A stretch of 23,135 nucleotides of DNA from Haplomitrium mnioides (taxonomy: Eukaryota; Marchantiophyta; Haplomitriopsida; Calobryales). Below are positions 1 through 9,641 of this stretch, piece by piece. How positions within the stretch are numbered: the first letter of the stretch is position 1; the number at the start of each line of letters is the position of its first letter. The stretch covers positions 1-23,135 of the forward strand of contig JBNGIS010008496.1 of the NCBI GenBank assembly GCA_049999725.1, read 5' to 3'. The translations under genes and the position numbers were made by a program. The notes under the pieces were generated by a model. That model made no database searches. It was not told where the DNA came from and was given only the letters and a program-made list of their open reading frames with translations.

Positions 1-1117
1 TATTTTGCTTTTAACTTTTAAGATTATTATCTTGCTGAAGCATCTGCCCAAGTTGATTAAATTGTTTTTCTTTTGAAGACTTTGTTGTAAAAATTTAAAT
101 CTTTAGCATTGTTTGACTCAAAGAAGAGCTTTGTACCCGTTTTTTACTTTTAGATTCCGAATTAGAAGTTGAATTCTTTTGTATATGTAGAGTTTGTTGC
201 GAAAATGGAACGTTTAGAATATGTATCCTATGCACGTATAGACTTTGATTTGCAAGCGAAACATACAACGTACAAAAACTCTTCTATGGAAGCTAAAACC
301 TAGCTTCTTCTCAATCTTTCTTTAAGAATGTTGTGTTTGTGAGTTCAGATTCCTATGCGCGTATAGACTTTGGGGTGGAGTGTTCAGCTGGTGAGTTTGG
401 ATTCTTAAGCGCGCCTAGACTTTTGAGTGGAGTGTTCATTTGGTGAGTTTGGATTCCTATGCGCGCATAGACTTTGGGGTGGAGTGTTCACTTGTTGAGC
501 TTAGATTCCCCAACGCGCCTAGACTTTGGAGTGGAGTGTTCACATGTTGAGCTTGGATTCCTATGTGTGCATAGGCTTTGGGGTGGAAGTCCACGCCTTC
601 CAAAAGTTCTACTTCTCCTCCATAACCCTTAAGCTTCTTCATACAAAGACAACCGCTTACAAATTTGTTTGTACACAGGTCCTAGACTTTTTTTGTAGAT
701 CTTGAGACCTTTGTTTAGTTGAATCAAGTCTAAAACTTGAACATGTTTCCTGTTTACAATCTTAATGCAATCTCCTAAGCTACTACCTTTTTTATTCAGA
801 ACTGTGATACGTTTCTACATATGCTTTGTTGAACTATGAAATATTTTTAATTACTGGAACCTTTTTGAAAGCCTACATTCACTTTTGATTGCATGAATTT
901 TGAACTTAATTTGAAAGCTTCCTTTTTTCTTGACGTTTTAAATAAAGCTCCTAAATCGATGCAATGTTTCTTTATCTTTGTTTTTGTGTTTACCATTGCA
1001 AACTCATTCCCTTGACTTCTAGTCTCCTTAGGCTTTTTCTTTGTGTTTTGTGATATTTTTCCAACAAAAGAGTTTGAAAGAGCACCATGTCTATGCGCGC
1101 CTCAAGTTTGTGGAATC
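1..1117. other. AT-rich non-coding stretch, unassigned
   Basis: No protein family is recognisable in any frame. The DNA is AT-rich with many T runs. Its main structure is the short tandem array annotated separately at 339-593. A weaker relative of that unit (tatgcacgtatagacttt) lies near 228, and another begins at about 1090, just before the N gap. The stretch does not resemble 9647-11389, which is what should lie here if the 3' LTR of element A continued leftwards. It may be a different element joined or inserted at the gap. Its identity is unknown. Confidence 0.6.
339..593. repeat. Tandem array of five ~52-bp units, two alternating types
   Basis: Five units start near 339, 391, 443, 494 and 546. 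Each begins gtgagtt or gttgagc, continues with ggattc, a GCGC-centred core and agacttt, and ends with gagtggagtgttca or a variant. Units 1, 3 and 5 carry a ctatgcgcgcatag-type core, which in unit 3 is a perfect 14-bp palindrome. Units 2 and 4 carry a cgcgcctagactt core with ttgagtgg or ttggagtgg after it. The A-B-A-B-A order points to a dimer of about 104 bp as the amplified unit. Function is unknown. Confidence 0.8.
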
Positions 1118-1217
1118 NNNNNNNNNNNNNNNNNNNNNNNNNNNNNNNNNNNNNNNNNNNNNNNNNNNNNNNNNNNNNNNNNNNNNNNNNNNNNNNNNNN
1201 NNNNNNNNNNNNNNNNN
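1118..1217. other. Assembly gap (100 N)
   Basis: This is a run of exactly 100 N, so the length is probably a placeholder. A partial copy of the 52-bp repeat lies on its left and degraded LTR-like sequence on its right. The true content may be repeat array, missing LTR sequence, or an unrelated join. Confidence 0.95.
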
Positions 1218-3560
1218 GCTTGTTGAAACGACAAAAAAAAACCCAAAAAACTCATGTACTTTTTGTTTTAAAAAATTAGCCTTGTTTCTGGTTCAAAGTA
1301 GCGGCTGTTAACACCGCAGATTGGCTACCCGACGTATCTCACATGCTGATCCAGAATTTTCCCTCGGTTGTTTCCTCGTTACCATGTTTCCAAAGATGCC
1401 AGCGGACTTCTCTCAAGCTGCCACGTTTCCAAAGTGCGCCGTCCGATGGATACGAAGTGTACCTTCCAAAGCGTACCTTTTGAAGTACCTTGTGGATTCC
1501 TCCAAAGTTGACTACCAGATCCGAAGTTTGTCTGATCTCCGAGAATCCCGCAGACCCTTCCGAAGTGTACCTTCCGAAGCACCCTGTGGATTCCTCGCAA
1601 GTTGTACCCTTTGCTGTTTCCCAAGGAAACTCCCCCAGCTGCCACGTCTCCGATGTCGCCCACGAACTCCCGCAAAGCCACCATGTTTCCACAATTACGC
1701 CGTCTACCGCCACCCACAAGGTAGAAGTTGGACCGTCGCTGCCCTCTGTTCTGATGTTGACCATCTGATGAATCTCGAGGACCCTTCCGAAGTGTACCTT
1801 CCGAAGTACCCCACGGATTCCTCCAAAGTTGACTGCCAAATCTGAAGTTTGTCTGATCCCCAAGAATCCTGCGAACCCTTTTGAAGTATACCTTTCGAAG
1901 CATACCTTCCGAAGCACCTCGGGGATTCCTCTGAAGTTGTACCCTCCGCTATTTCCCAATGACACTCCTCCGACTACCACGTTTCTGATGTGGCCCATGG
2001 AATGTCGCAAAGCCGCCACGTTTCCGCAGTCGCCCCGTCCGCTGCCGCCCGCAAGGTGGAAGTTGGACCGCCACTACCCTCTGTTCCGAAGTTTACCGTC
2101 CGATGGATCACGCGGACCCTTCCAAAGCGTACCTTCTGAAGCATATCGTCCAAAGCACCCCACGTATTCCTTCAAAGTTGTACCCTCCGTTGTTTCCCAA
2201 GGACACTCCCTCGGCCGCTATGTCTCCGATGTCGCCCACGGACTCCCGCAAAGCCGCTACGTTTCCACAGTCGCGCCGTCCGCAAGGTGGAAGTTGGACC
2301 GTGCTGCCCTCTATTCTAAAGTTGACCATCCGATGGATCCCACAGACCCTTTTGAAGTGTACTTTCCAAAGTATACCTTCCAAATCACCCCGCAGAATTC
2401 TCCAAACCTCTATTTTGACCTTTTGAACTTTTAGTTTGACTTCCACAATCACACCAAAGTCGTGATGAGTTATCGCTTCGCCCTTCAAGCTTTAACTCGT
2501 AGTTGTCCTTCCTCAACAATCCTCAATAGCGCAGAATGTTGACAAGTCATATTTTCACCAGTCACCGCTTCACTTATCACTGTTTCACCCTCCCAAGCCG
2601 TAGCTTACGACCCATCAGACACCTCGGAACAGATCCCTTTTAACTGGGGAACCCACTTCAAATCTCCACTCGAAACCCTTTTAATCGGGGCTCCCCATCA
2701 TGGAGACCCACACGGACACCTTACGGATCCCACTTAACTAAGACACCCCACATCGTACGACTCAGTTCCGACCCGTCTTTCGGGTTCCTCATACCTATCT
2801 TCCTTCGGTTTGATTCCTCGCAGGGATCTTCCTCCTTTCGTCTGATTTTCGTAGTTGACTTCTGATTCCGAAGGGGCTTCTCTCTCTTCTCAGCTGAACA
2901 ACCCACCACAGAGCCTCGTCCTCAGATTTTGCACAGCTGCCTCTTCCATACTTGGCTTCATGCGTAGCATCCTTTTTTGTAAGTTGTTCATTGCCGCTGG
3001 GCGATTCTTCACATTATTGCAACTTTAGACCCGCTCACTCAACGGCCCTCTGCACAAATCTTGACTGTCCTCCTCCTTGCCTCCTCGCGTCCCCGCTAGA
3101 TTTGTAGCTCCTATGCAATCTCCTGCTTGATCCGCTCACGTTCTGCCAGCTTCCCCATCTGCGATCTGCCCAACTGCATGTGGCCCTCTTCCGAGTTGCT
3201 TGCCTTCCTTCTTGAACCTGGAGGTTCCCTTCCCTGCTCTCGATCACCCCGCCTTGCTTCCCTCTCACTTTCTTGCGAGTCCATTTGCACATCTTGCTTG
3301 CATTCTCATCCGACTCCTCTTGATTCCACAGGGCTACTCCCTTGCATTGCATGATTCATGACATCCACTGGGGAAAGCAAAAAACGAAAGGAAGAGAAGG
3401 GAGGGGAGAGAGGGAAGAGAGGGGAAGGATGAAATAATGATAATAAAACAATATAATATAATGAAATACAAAAGACTAATACAAACTGAAAGAATTAACC
3501 AGGCTAGAAGCTTAGTAATCACAAAAAAAAAGAAAAAAACTCAAACACACCCGACCGACA
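1218..3560 (-). repeat. Element A 3' LTR, incomplete (U3 part only)
   Basis: Clear direct repeat of 11490-13750. On the minus strand it begins TGTCGGTCGGGTGTG at 3560, right next to a polypurine tract. Strong similarity runs left to about 1306, and weaker collinear matches (ttgaaac, acccaaaa, ctttttg) can be followed to the gap edge at 1218. The part matching 9647-11389, which would hold R and U5, is absent from 1-1117. The copy therefore contains only U3. It carries a tandem array (1440-2400) and a charged coding-like stretch (about 2900-3360), both also present in the 5' copy. Confidence 0.85.
1440..2400. repeat. GC-rich tandem array in the 3' LTR U3
   Basis: Imperfect units recur. The marker aaggtggaagttggaccg or a close variant appears near 1718, 2053 and 2284, giving spacings of 335 and 231 bp. 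The longer spacing contains an extra sub-block built from ccttccgaagtgtacc, gcggattcctc and aaagttg motifs. The short motif cttccgaag recurs many times. The long open frames crossing this block on both strands arise from the repeat and match no protein family I know. Confidence 0.8.
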
Positions 3561-3575
3561 TAACTCCCCTTTTAA
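3561..3575 (-). other. Polypurine tract of element A
   Basis: The minus strand reads TTAAAAGGGGAGTTA directly before the LTR start TGTCGG. A purine-rich run abutting the 3' LTR is the usual plus-strand DNA primer of LTR retrotransposons. This placement fixes the LTR edge at 3560. Confidence 0.85.
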
Positions 3576-3798
3576 TTGTGCAGCGACCTCGCAAACACCT
3601 TTCCTTCTTCTAACCTTCTTGGGCTCCTCTATGGCTGCCGCTCTGACCTTCCGTGCTGGATGCCCTTTAGTCGACCTGGCCACCACACCATGCACCACTC
3701 ACACAACACACCAACACGAACGAACACACCCCACCACACTTCTACACCCCACACTTGCACTCCTCCGCTAGACAGTGGTACACCCCCGCATGCCAACT
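3576..3798 (-). other. Element A 3' untranslated stretch
   Basis: No coding signal is seen between the integrase stop (3799-3801) and the polypurine tract. The plus strand is rich in CA and CAC repeats (about 3685-3790). No extra domain such as an envelope gene fits in this space. Confidence 0.6.
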
Positions 3799-4972
3799 CT
3801 AATCATACATATGTACAAAACTCCCACTCCCATTGTATACAGTGGTACCCTCCATATTAGTCCTTCTGGTGGTATACCGCTTGAGTCGGTCGTAATGGAC
3901 CCGATTGGGAAGGTGTGCCCCTGTCACGGTGCTCAACTCTACTAATCCATTGTCATGAAGCACTCTCACCATGTAAGGCCCCATCCACCGGATAAGCCGC
4001 TTCCTGGGAAAGTGCAAGAACCTGCTGTCATAGAGCAGCACCAAATCCCCACCTTTGAAGTCGACTAACTGCAACTTCTTGTCATGTTGTCTCTTGGTCA
4101 GCTGTTGCTGATGTTCTAGCCGTTCGTGCGCCCATGCCCTGATCTCTTTTAAGGCCTCCAGCTGATGCACCCTTTCCATTCGACTGGGGCCCTCTGCCAT
4201 TCTCTCCTTTACTGTCACCCGAAGTGTTGGGACTTCAAATTCCACCAGGACCAGTGAGTGCTGTCCAAAGACCAGGAAGTAAGGGCAGTGGCATGTGGTG
4301 GTCTTGTAGGCCAAGTTATATGCATGGGTGGCGGTTAGCAGCTTCAGATCCCATTCGACTTTATTGGCTGCCACCGTCTTGTTCAAAATTTTGCCTATAA
4401 TTTTGTTGGACCTCTCTGTTAACCCATTAGCCTTAGGGTGATAGGATGTGGTTTTCCAGTGCTTGACCAGATACCTCCCTATGAACTCACCAATGACCTG
4501 ATTAACAAAATGTGTGCCTTGGTCAGTCACCAACTCCAGCGGTGCTTCGAATCGGGTGAAGATCTGCTCGTAGAGGAATCGAGCCACCGTCAGCGTGTCG
4601 TCCTTTCGAGTTGCCTTAGCCTCCACCCACTTGGTGGTGTAGTAAGTGGAAAGCAGAATGTACCTACTCCCTTGCCTCGTGGACGGAGTGATGGGTTTGA
4701 TCAATGAAGTCAATTCCCCACTTGTCAAAGGGGGTTAGGGGAATGATTGGCACTAGGGGATGGTGGCACGCTGCTACCGGTTTCCCAGTCCAGTGACAGG
4801 CATCACACCTCTTCACAAAGAAGTGGACATCCCTATGCAGAGTGAACCACTAATATTTAGCGTCCACAATCTTCCGGATGGTGGTTTCTGCAGCTAAATG
4901 ACCACTGGCCTCTTCTTTGTGCTTGGCTTGCATCACCACTATGGATTGGTCTTTCTCTAGACACCTGCGCAT
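3799..4972 (-). pseudogene. Element A integrase, frameshifted, with in-frame stop
   Basis: Integrase inserts the cDNA copy into host DNA. The N-terminal zinc-binding domain is visible at about 4921-4796 (H-x6-H, then CDAC), with a TAG at 4850-4852 inside it. The first catalytic Asp lies in WGIDF (4709-4711), in the same frame as RNase H. A single-base shift near 4700 moves the rest to another frame. There a 309-residue open frame (4728-3799) carries the second Asp in VTDQG (residue 69) and the Glu in GLTERS (residue 105), with the standard 35-residue spacing. A GPYMV motif and a basic region follow, and the frame ends at a TAG. There is no chromodomain. The core domain is well preserved, but the stop and frameshift should prevent a full protein. 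Confidence 0.9.
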
Positions 4973-5983
4973 CTACCCGTCCGTGCCCTGTCTATGCAAC
5001 ATTCCCTTGATCATGAGAAAATGCCTCACCTTTTTGAGAAACGCTACCGCTTGTTCTGGCTTGCGCCCTGGGGGGATCCTTGCCGTCAAAAGGAACTCAA
5101 TGATGTCCCCATATTTTGTGGGTCTCCCTTCCCTGATGTGGAACAGATTTTCATCCAGGATGGTGTCTCCCACTCCCTCCACACTCAGCTGCCCCTCAAT
5201 CCTCGAGAAGAAATTGGCATTCTGGTGTTTCTTCCTCGGCTTGATCCGTACCTCAAAGTCAAACTCCTAGAGTAGCAACATCCACCTCGCCACTCTCCCA
5301 GTCAGGTTTGGCTTGTTGACCATGTATTTCAAGGCATCATGATCAGTGTAGAACACCACCTTGTAATGCAGCAGGTAGTGCCTGAATTTCTTCAACGAGT
5401 AGATTATTCCCAATGCCTCACGATCGGTGGGCGAGTAATTCTTTTTTTCCGCTGAGAGGAGTCTGCTGGCAAAGTAGATCGGGTGGTCCCTCCCTTCCTC
5501 ATCCAGTTGGCTCAGCACTGCTCCCACACAGAAGCCCGAAACATCCACCATCACGTGGAACTCCTTGGCCCAATTTGGGGGAGCCAAGATAGGTGTGTTG
5601 GCCAATTGCCTTTTGAGCTCATTAAAGCTAGATCTCTTGGGCTCAATTGGCTCAAAATCACTGCCCCTCTTCACCATCTTAGTTAGGTGGTAGGCTACTA
5701 GAGCAATTTTTGGGATGAATCTCCTGTAGTAGCCTACACAGCCCAAGAATCCCTGCACCTCCACCAGGCACGTTGGAAATGCCACACCCAGCCATACTGC
5801 CACTTTTTTCTGATCCACGGAAATTCCCTGGCTGGAGACCCTATGCCCCAGTAGTATCCCTTCTCTTACCACAAAGAAACATTTTCCAGGATGCAGTCGT
5901 AGCCCCGTTTCCCTGCAACACTGAAATGTGAGCTGCACATGCTCCTCATGATCCTTGACCTTGCCATATACCACGAAGTCGTC
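4973..5983 (-). pseudogene. Element A RT thumb, connection and RNase H
   Basis: RNase H degrades the RNA strand during reverse transcription. The open part is 5974-5267 (235 codons). It begins with the residues that follow the RT active site (DFVVYGKVKDHEEHV), continues through the thumb (GFLGCVGYYRRFIP), and enters RNase H with D144 (VMVDVSG), E186 (TDREAL) and D211 (YTDHDAL). All three catalytic acidic residues are present. A TAG at 5267-5269 interrupts the frame just after RWMLLL. Reading resumes in the same frame (EFDFEVRIKP, then 5182-4973) as the linker to integrase, up to another TAG at 4973. The stop after RWMLLL sits where relatives often have Gln, fitting a CAG to TAG change. Confidence 0.9.
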
Positions 5984-7184
5984 TTATGAAGATTTCGAGG
6001 AACTTCTTGAGATAGTCTCGAAACATGTTCATCATTAGTCTCTGGAATGTACCTGGGGCGTTACAAAGACCAAATAGCATTCTCCGAAAGGAGAACTCTC
6101 CCCACTCTGTTGTGAAAGCAGTTTTTAGTTGGTCCTCCTCTCGTATCCACTCTTGATTGTATCTAGGGTACCCATCCATGAAGCTGTAAACTTCGTGGCC
6201 CGCCACCACATCCAGCACACCATCAGTGAAAGGTAGGGGGTAGTGGTCCTTCTTTGTTGCTGCATTCAGCTTGTAGAAGTCTTGGCAAACCCTAATTTTT
6301 TGTTTCCCGTCCAAGCCCGCCTTCTTTAGCACCACCACCAGAGGGGACACCCATTCGTTGTTTGAGACAAGGTATATGAACCCTACCTCTAGGAGCTTGT
6401 CCACCTCCTCTTTAACTAGTAGAGAGAAGTGTGGGTTCATTCTATACTGTCGTTGCCTGACGGGGGTAACATTGGCCTCCAAATCAATTCTGCGATCTCC
6501 TAGTTCTCTGGGCATGCCCTTTAGGTCCATATGGCTCCATGAAAATATGTCACTAAAGTTCCCCAAGGTCTGCATGAAGGCTCTCTCAGCTCCTCTATTT
6601 AAGACAAATCCAATCTGGAAGGTCCTCCCGTTGGGGACCGTTATTTCTCGGTACTGCTCCGCCCTGATGACCTCCACCTTGTTCCTGTTCGTGGAGTCAC
6701 AGTTTGACTCCAAGTGGGCGAGCTTTAAGCCACCTACAGCAGGCTTCTTGTCATGTTCCCTTGCCCCACCTTGGTGATCATCCTCTAGTGAGATGGTAGC
6801 TGCAGCCGACTCCCCTTTCAGATCAGGTTCAAGGATGGAAGTGGATGCCTCTAACTTCCCTTTTTTGTCAAGTCTAGAGCAAAGGATTGGCACTCCTGCC
6901 CCAACTTCTTTTGCGTCCCAAACCCCAAAGACAAAGGCCTTCAATTGGTTTACTTTGGTTTCAGCACTGCCCAAAAAGTCTGCTTCTGTCATGCCACTCA
7001 CCAATTTCAGCCAGTAAGTGTCCTCGTCCTCCGACTCCTCTTTTACCGACCACTCAGTGTTATATTCCTTGTCCTCTGTGGTCTACCCCTCATGTGAGAC
7101 AGGTCCATAATGCACCATGGTCTTGCCGGGCCCGAACACTAATGTGGAGTCCCCCCAATTGTGCATTACCTTGGCACCATACAG
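5984..7184 (-). pseudogene. Element A reverse transcriptase, broken at the active site
   Basis: Reverse transcriptase copies the element RNA into DNA. The open frame 7004-5946 contains the fingers and palm: WVSPLVVVLKK (from residue 218), IRVCQDFYKLN (237), SFMDGYPRYNQ (274, with the first catalytic Asp at 277) and FRRMLFGLCNAPGTFQ (306). The second catalytic pair, DD of the YxDD box, is encoded at 5978-5983 in a different frame. One extra base just before it (about 5984-5988) shifts the reading, so the open frame runs off into a short unrelated tail. The stretch 7184-7005 upstream is the protease-RT linker in the same frame. The polymerase domain is recognisable but inactive as written. Confidence 0.92.
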
Positions 7185-7563
7185 TCAGGGCCTTTTGATT
7201 AAAACATGATATGGGGAACTCCTGGCCGACCTCATAACCAGGTAGTTTAGGGCAAACTCCTTCCCCCCAATCGAGGTTGGTACCTTCAGCAAGGCTCCCA
7301 AAGGCTTCACCCTATACCCATCAGCCAACCTCATAATCCTTTCAGTTGGTTGGAAAGTCTTAAAACCAAGTCGGTGAGCAATCTCCTCCACCACGATGTT
7401 CACTCCTGCCCCTCCATCTACGGGCACCAAAGACAGAGTACACCCTGCAATCTAGATGTCTATCTCCGGAGCTCCTTTATCCTTGCTTTTCATCCTTAAG
7501 TTGGCGGTGGTGCCCACCGTGGGGAGCTTTCTTTTCCTCATGGCGCCTATAAGTATCTCCCAG
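7185..7563 (-). pseudogene. Element A aspartic protease
   Basis: The retroviral-type aspartic protease cuts the polyprotein. The active-site motif PVDGGAGVNI lies at about 7424-7395. Asp-Gly-Gly instead of Asp-Ser/Thr-Gly is a known variant among plant Ty3/gypsy elements. The flap-like RIMRLADGYRVKPLG and the C-terminal YHVLIKRP follow. A TGA at 7182-7184 falls where relatives usually have Trp. A stop near 7452 separates the active site from the linker upstream. The frame is the same as for the zinc knuckles and RT, so gag, protease and RT appear to have been one continuous frame here. Confidence 0.8.
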
Positions 7564-7565
7564 AG

Positions 7566-8838
7566 CTACCTCTTGTATATGGGGTTGTCCCTGATCAATT
7601 GACCTATTGTCGCAGTGACCAGGTAGTCCCTTACATCCCTCTGAATGTTGTAAGGCACACAAGTGTTGGGTGGGGGCTGGGGCGCAGGGTCTTGTTTGGC
7701 CTGCTCAGTGGCATTTCGGCGATTGACCTCCCCCAGGGTCTTCTCCGCCACTTGCTGAGCTTCAACCGCCTCCAAGGCTTCCAACTGCTTCTTCACTTCT
7801 TCCTCTTGCTTCAGATAGAATAACTTATGATGCTCCCTCTTGTAATCCGAGTCCTCCTCAGTAGGAAGCACATTTGCAAACCTCTCCTTCTTCCGAGCCT
7901 GCTTGGTCTTTCCCTTTTCCTTGGCCCTGGTTGCTGCCCTAGTGGCCACTCGGTAGCAGTCCTTCTCCACTGGCATTTCCACTTCTGGAAACTCTGCCCC
8001 ATGCTCCCATGAGGTGGTCACCAAGTTGACTGCTGCCGATGGTGGTGCCTACTGTGCCGGGATGGGAGGCAACTCCTGTCTTCTGGGATGGGGGCAATTA
8101 TTGGCATGATGCCCTTCCTTCTTGCAGCTGGTACATAATGGCGCTGGCATATCATACCATTGCTTCCTGGGCTCCGAACAGCTAGGGGAAATGTAGCCTG
8201 GCTGCCCATAGTTCTAGCATACCATCACCTTGGTCCAGTTCAGGCCGCCCCCTGACCCTTCTGGCCGTGCGTGTCCTCATACCATTGATTGGCTAGGCAC
8301 CATATTGACCGATCTGCCGGCCATCGGTCGGGGCTGGCTGACCACCTGGTACATGAGCTTGGGTGGCTCCTCTTGTACATATTCCACCTCCTCGTGGTAC
8401 CACTCGGGTGGATCCTCCCTTATATAATGGATAGGTGTCCCATCCAGAGGGCATTCTTGGGGAGAGTGCCCATAGGTTCTACACCTCATGCACTAGACAT
8501 GCGCCCTTTATGCCAACAATTTTTTCTCTTTGGGCTTCAGACCTGCAAAATGGATTGTCATGGCCTCCAATTTCACATTAATCTCCTCCATGGGGTCTTT
8601 TACCCCCTCCTTCTGCTAGTCTCCCCCCAACACCTCTATTGTGAGACCGGTGGGCCTTCCTCTCCTTGCCCTCCTTATGCCTATCATGTTTCTTCGCCCT
8701 CTTCTCTTTGGCCTATTGTTTCTTTCTGCTCCCCTTTTTCTTCTGCCTCCTGTGGGACCTTTCATCCTTTGAGCTCTCTGGGCTGCTCTCGCTCTCCAAT
8801 TTAGACTCTGAAGAGGAACTAGCATCAGAGCTATCTTC
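7566..8838 (-). pseudogene. Element A gag C-terminal part: charged tract, zinc knuckles, coiled-coil linker
   Basis: This is the nucleocapsid part of gag, which binds element RNA. After the stop at 8839 the frame continues with a Ser/Glu- then Lys/Arg-rich tract to about 8630. A run of six C (8623-8628) probably marks a one-base frameshift, because the next recognisable piece is in another frame. Two intact CCHC zinc knuckles follow: C-M-R-C-R-T-Y-G-H-S-P-Q-E-C at 8492-8451, and C-T-S-C-K-K-E-G-H-H-A-N-N-C at 8135-8094. Between them, 8219-8178 holds a decayed third knuckle with a stop, Tyr at the second Cys position and Tyr at the His position. The segment 8024-7566 is highly charged and probably coiled-coil (about residues 70-105), and leads into the protease. 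Confidence 0.8.
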
Positions 8839-9591
8839 CTAGCTAGAACTCTCTGAAGAATTGTTAGACTTATTCCTCCTCTTCAACTTCCTTTTTGAGC
8901 TTGCCACTTCTGCCTTGATATAGGATTGGGCTTCTTCCACTACTTGCTCTAGGCATGTGGGTTTGGACCTCCTCACCGAAGCCCCTAGACTTTTGAGTAG
9001 GGCTGAAATGAACCAAGAGGTAAGCATCCCATCCGATGCATGAGGTTTAATCTTCCATGCCATCATCTGGAAACGTTGCAGAAACTTCTGCACTGATTTG
9101 TTTTTCTTCATCTCTATTTGGCCTATCTTGATCAAGGCCTCGGATTCCCCACCTATCTTCCTGAATTCCTCCAGGAAAGCCGCCTTGAAAGTGTCCCAAT
9201 TCCTTTTGGTGGCCTTTGGTAGGGTCTGGTACCAAGAACTAGCCTCCCCCTTCAACATCCCAGGGAGATTGGCCTCCTTGATGAGGTTCTCCCCATTTGC
9301 ATAGGATGTGCCTTTGAACTCATCCAACCACTTATCTGGATCCTCCTTGGTAGATCCATGGAATGTTTTGTATCTAAACCGGGACCTCTGTGCCACATGC
9401 CCTACATTGGCCATTGAGGTGGCGGGTGGGATGGTATCGGAAGCTCTGGCCGCCCTCTCCAAGCTTCTTCCACTTCTGAGTGAGATCCTTCCTTTATCCA
9501 AACAGAGCAACCTCCTTGGTTGGTCTCCTTCCACCTCTGGTGCTCCCAGAATTCCAGACTCCTTTCCCTTACTCCACTGTTTCCTCAACAA
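8839..9591 (-). pseudogene. Element A gag N-terminal part (capsid-like)
   Basis: Gag forms the virus-like particle that packages element RNA. The 250-codon frame carries a Retrotrans_gag-like core at about residues 73-185: RYKTFHGSTKEDPDKWLDEF, then LKGEASSWYQTLP, then the W-x-x-F-K-x-x-F-x-x-x-F pattern typical of gypsy gag. It ends in a Ser-rich tail at a TAG (8839-8841), after which similar composition continues in frame. The frame opens at a TTG (9591). A TAA lies a few codons upstream and the first in-frame ATG is at 9414-9412 (MANVG), so either the true start codon has been lost or translation begins inside. The frame begins only about 36 bases after the primer site, so the leader is very short. 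Confidence 0.85.
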
Positions 9592-9627
9592 ATTACTGCA
9601 AGGTTACTGTCCAAAACTCTTTTGTCT

Positions 9628-9641
9628 CGCCGTGATCGCCA
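9628..9641 (-). promoter_or_regulatory. Primer binding site of element A
   Basis: The minus strand reads TGGCGATCACGGCG, starting five T after the LTR end (ACA). A TGG-starting tract right after the LTR pairs with the CCA end of a host tRNA and primes minus-strand DNA. The spacing and the TTTTTTGGCG pattern resemble plant Tat/Athila-type primer sites. I cannot name the tRNA; the G before CCA on the complement hints at an arginine tRNA, but this is a guess. Confidence 0.7.

Noticed and set aside
339-593. Regular repeat as a CRISPR array
   Set aside because: The units are head-to-tail tandem copies without unique spacers, in a eukaryotic transposon setting.
1041-1311. Open frames crossing the first N gap
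   Set aside because: They are open only because N is not read as a stop.
1440-2400. CTTCCGAAG motifs as heat-shock elements
   Set aside because: The TTC and GAA blocks are separated by one base, not the two needed for adjacent heat-shock units.
1321-2488. Long open frames on both strands (up to 226 codons) in the 3' LTR
   Set aside because: They overlap in several frames within a GC-rich tandem array, repeat themselves, and match no family. The equivalent frames in the 5' LTR are broken at different places.
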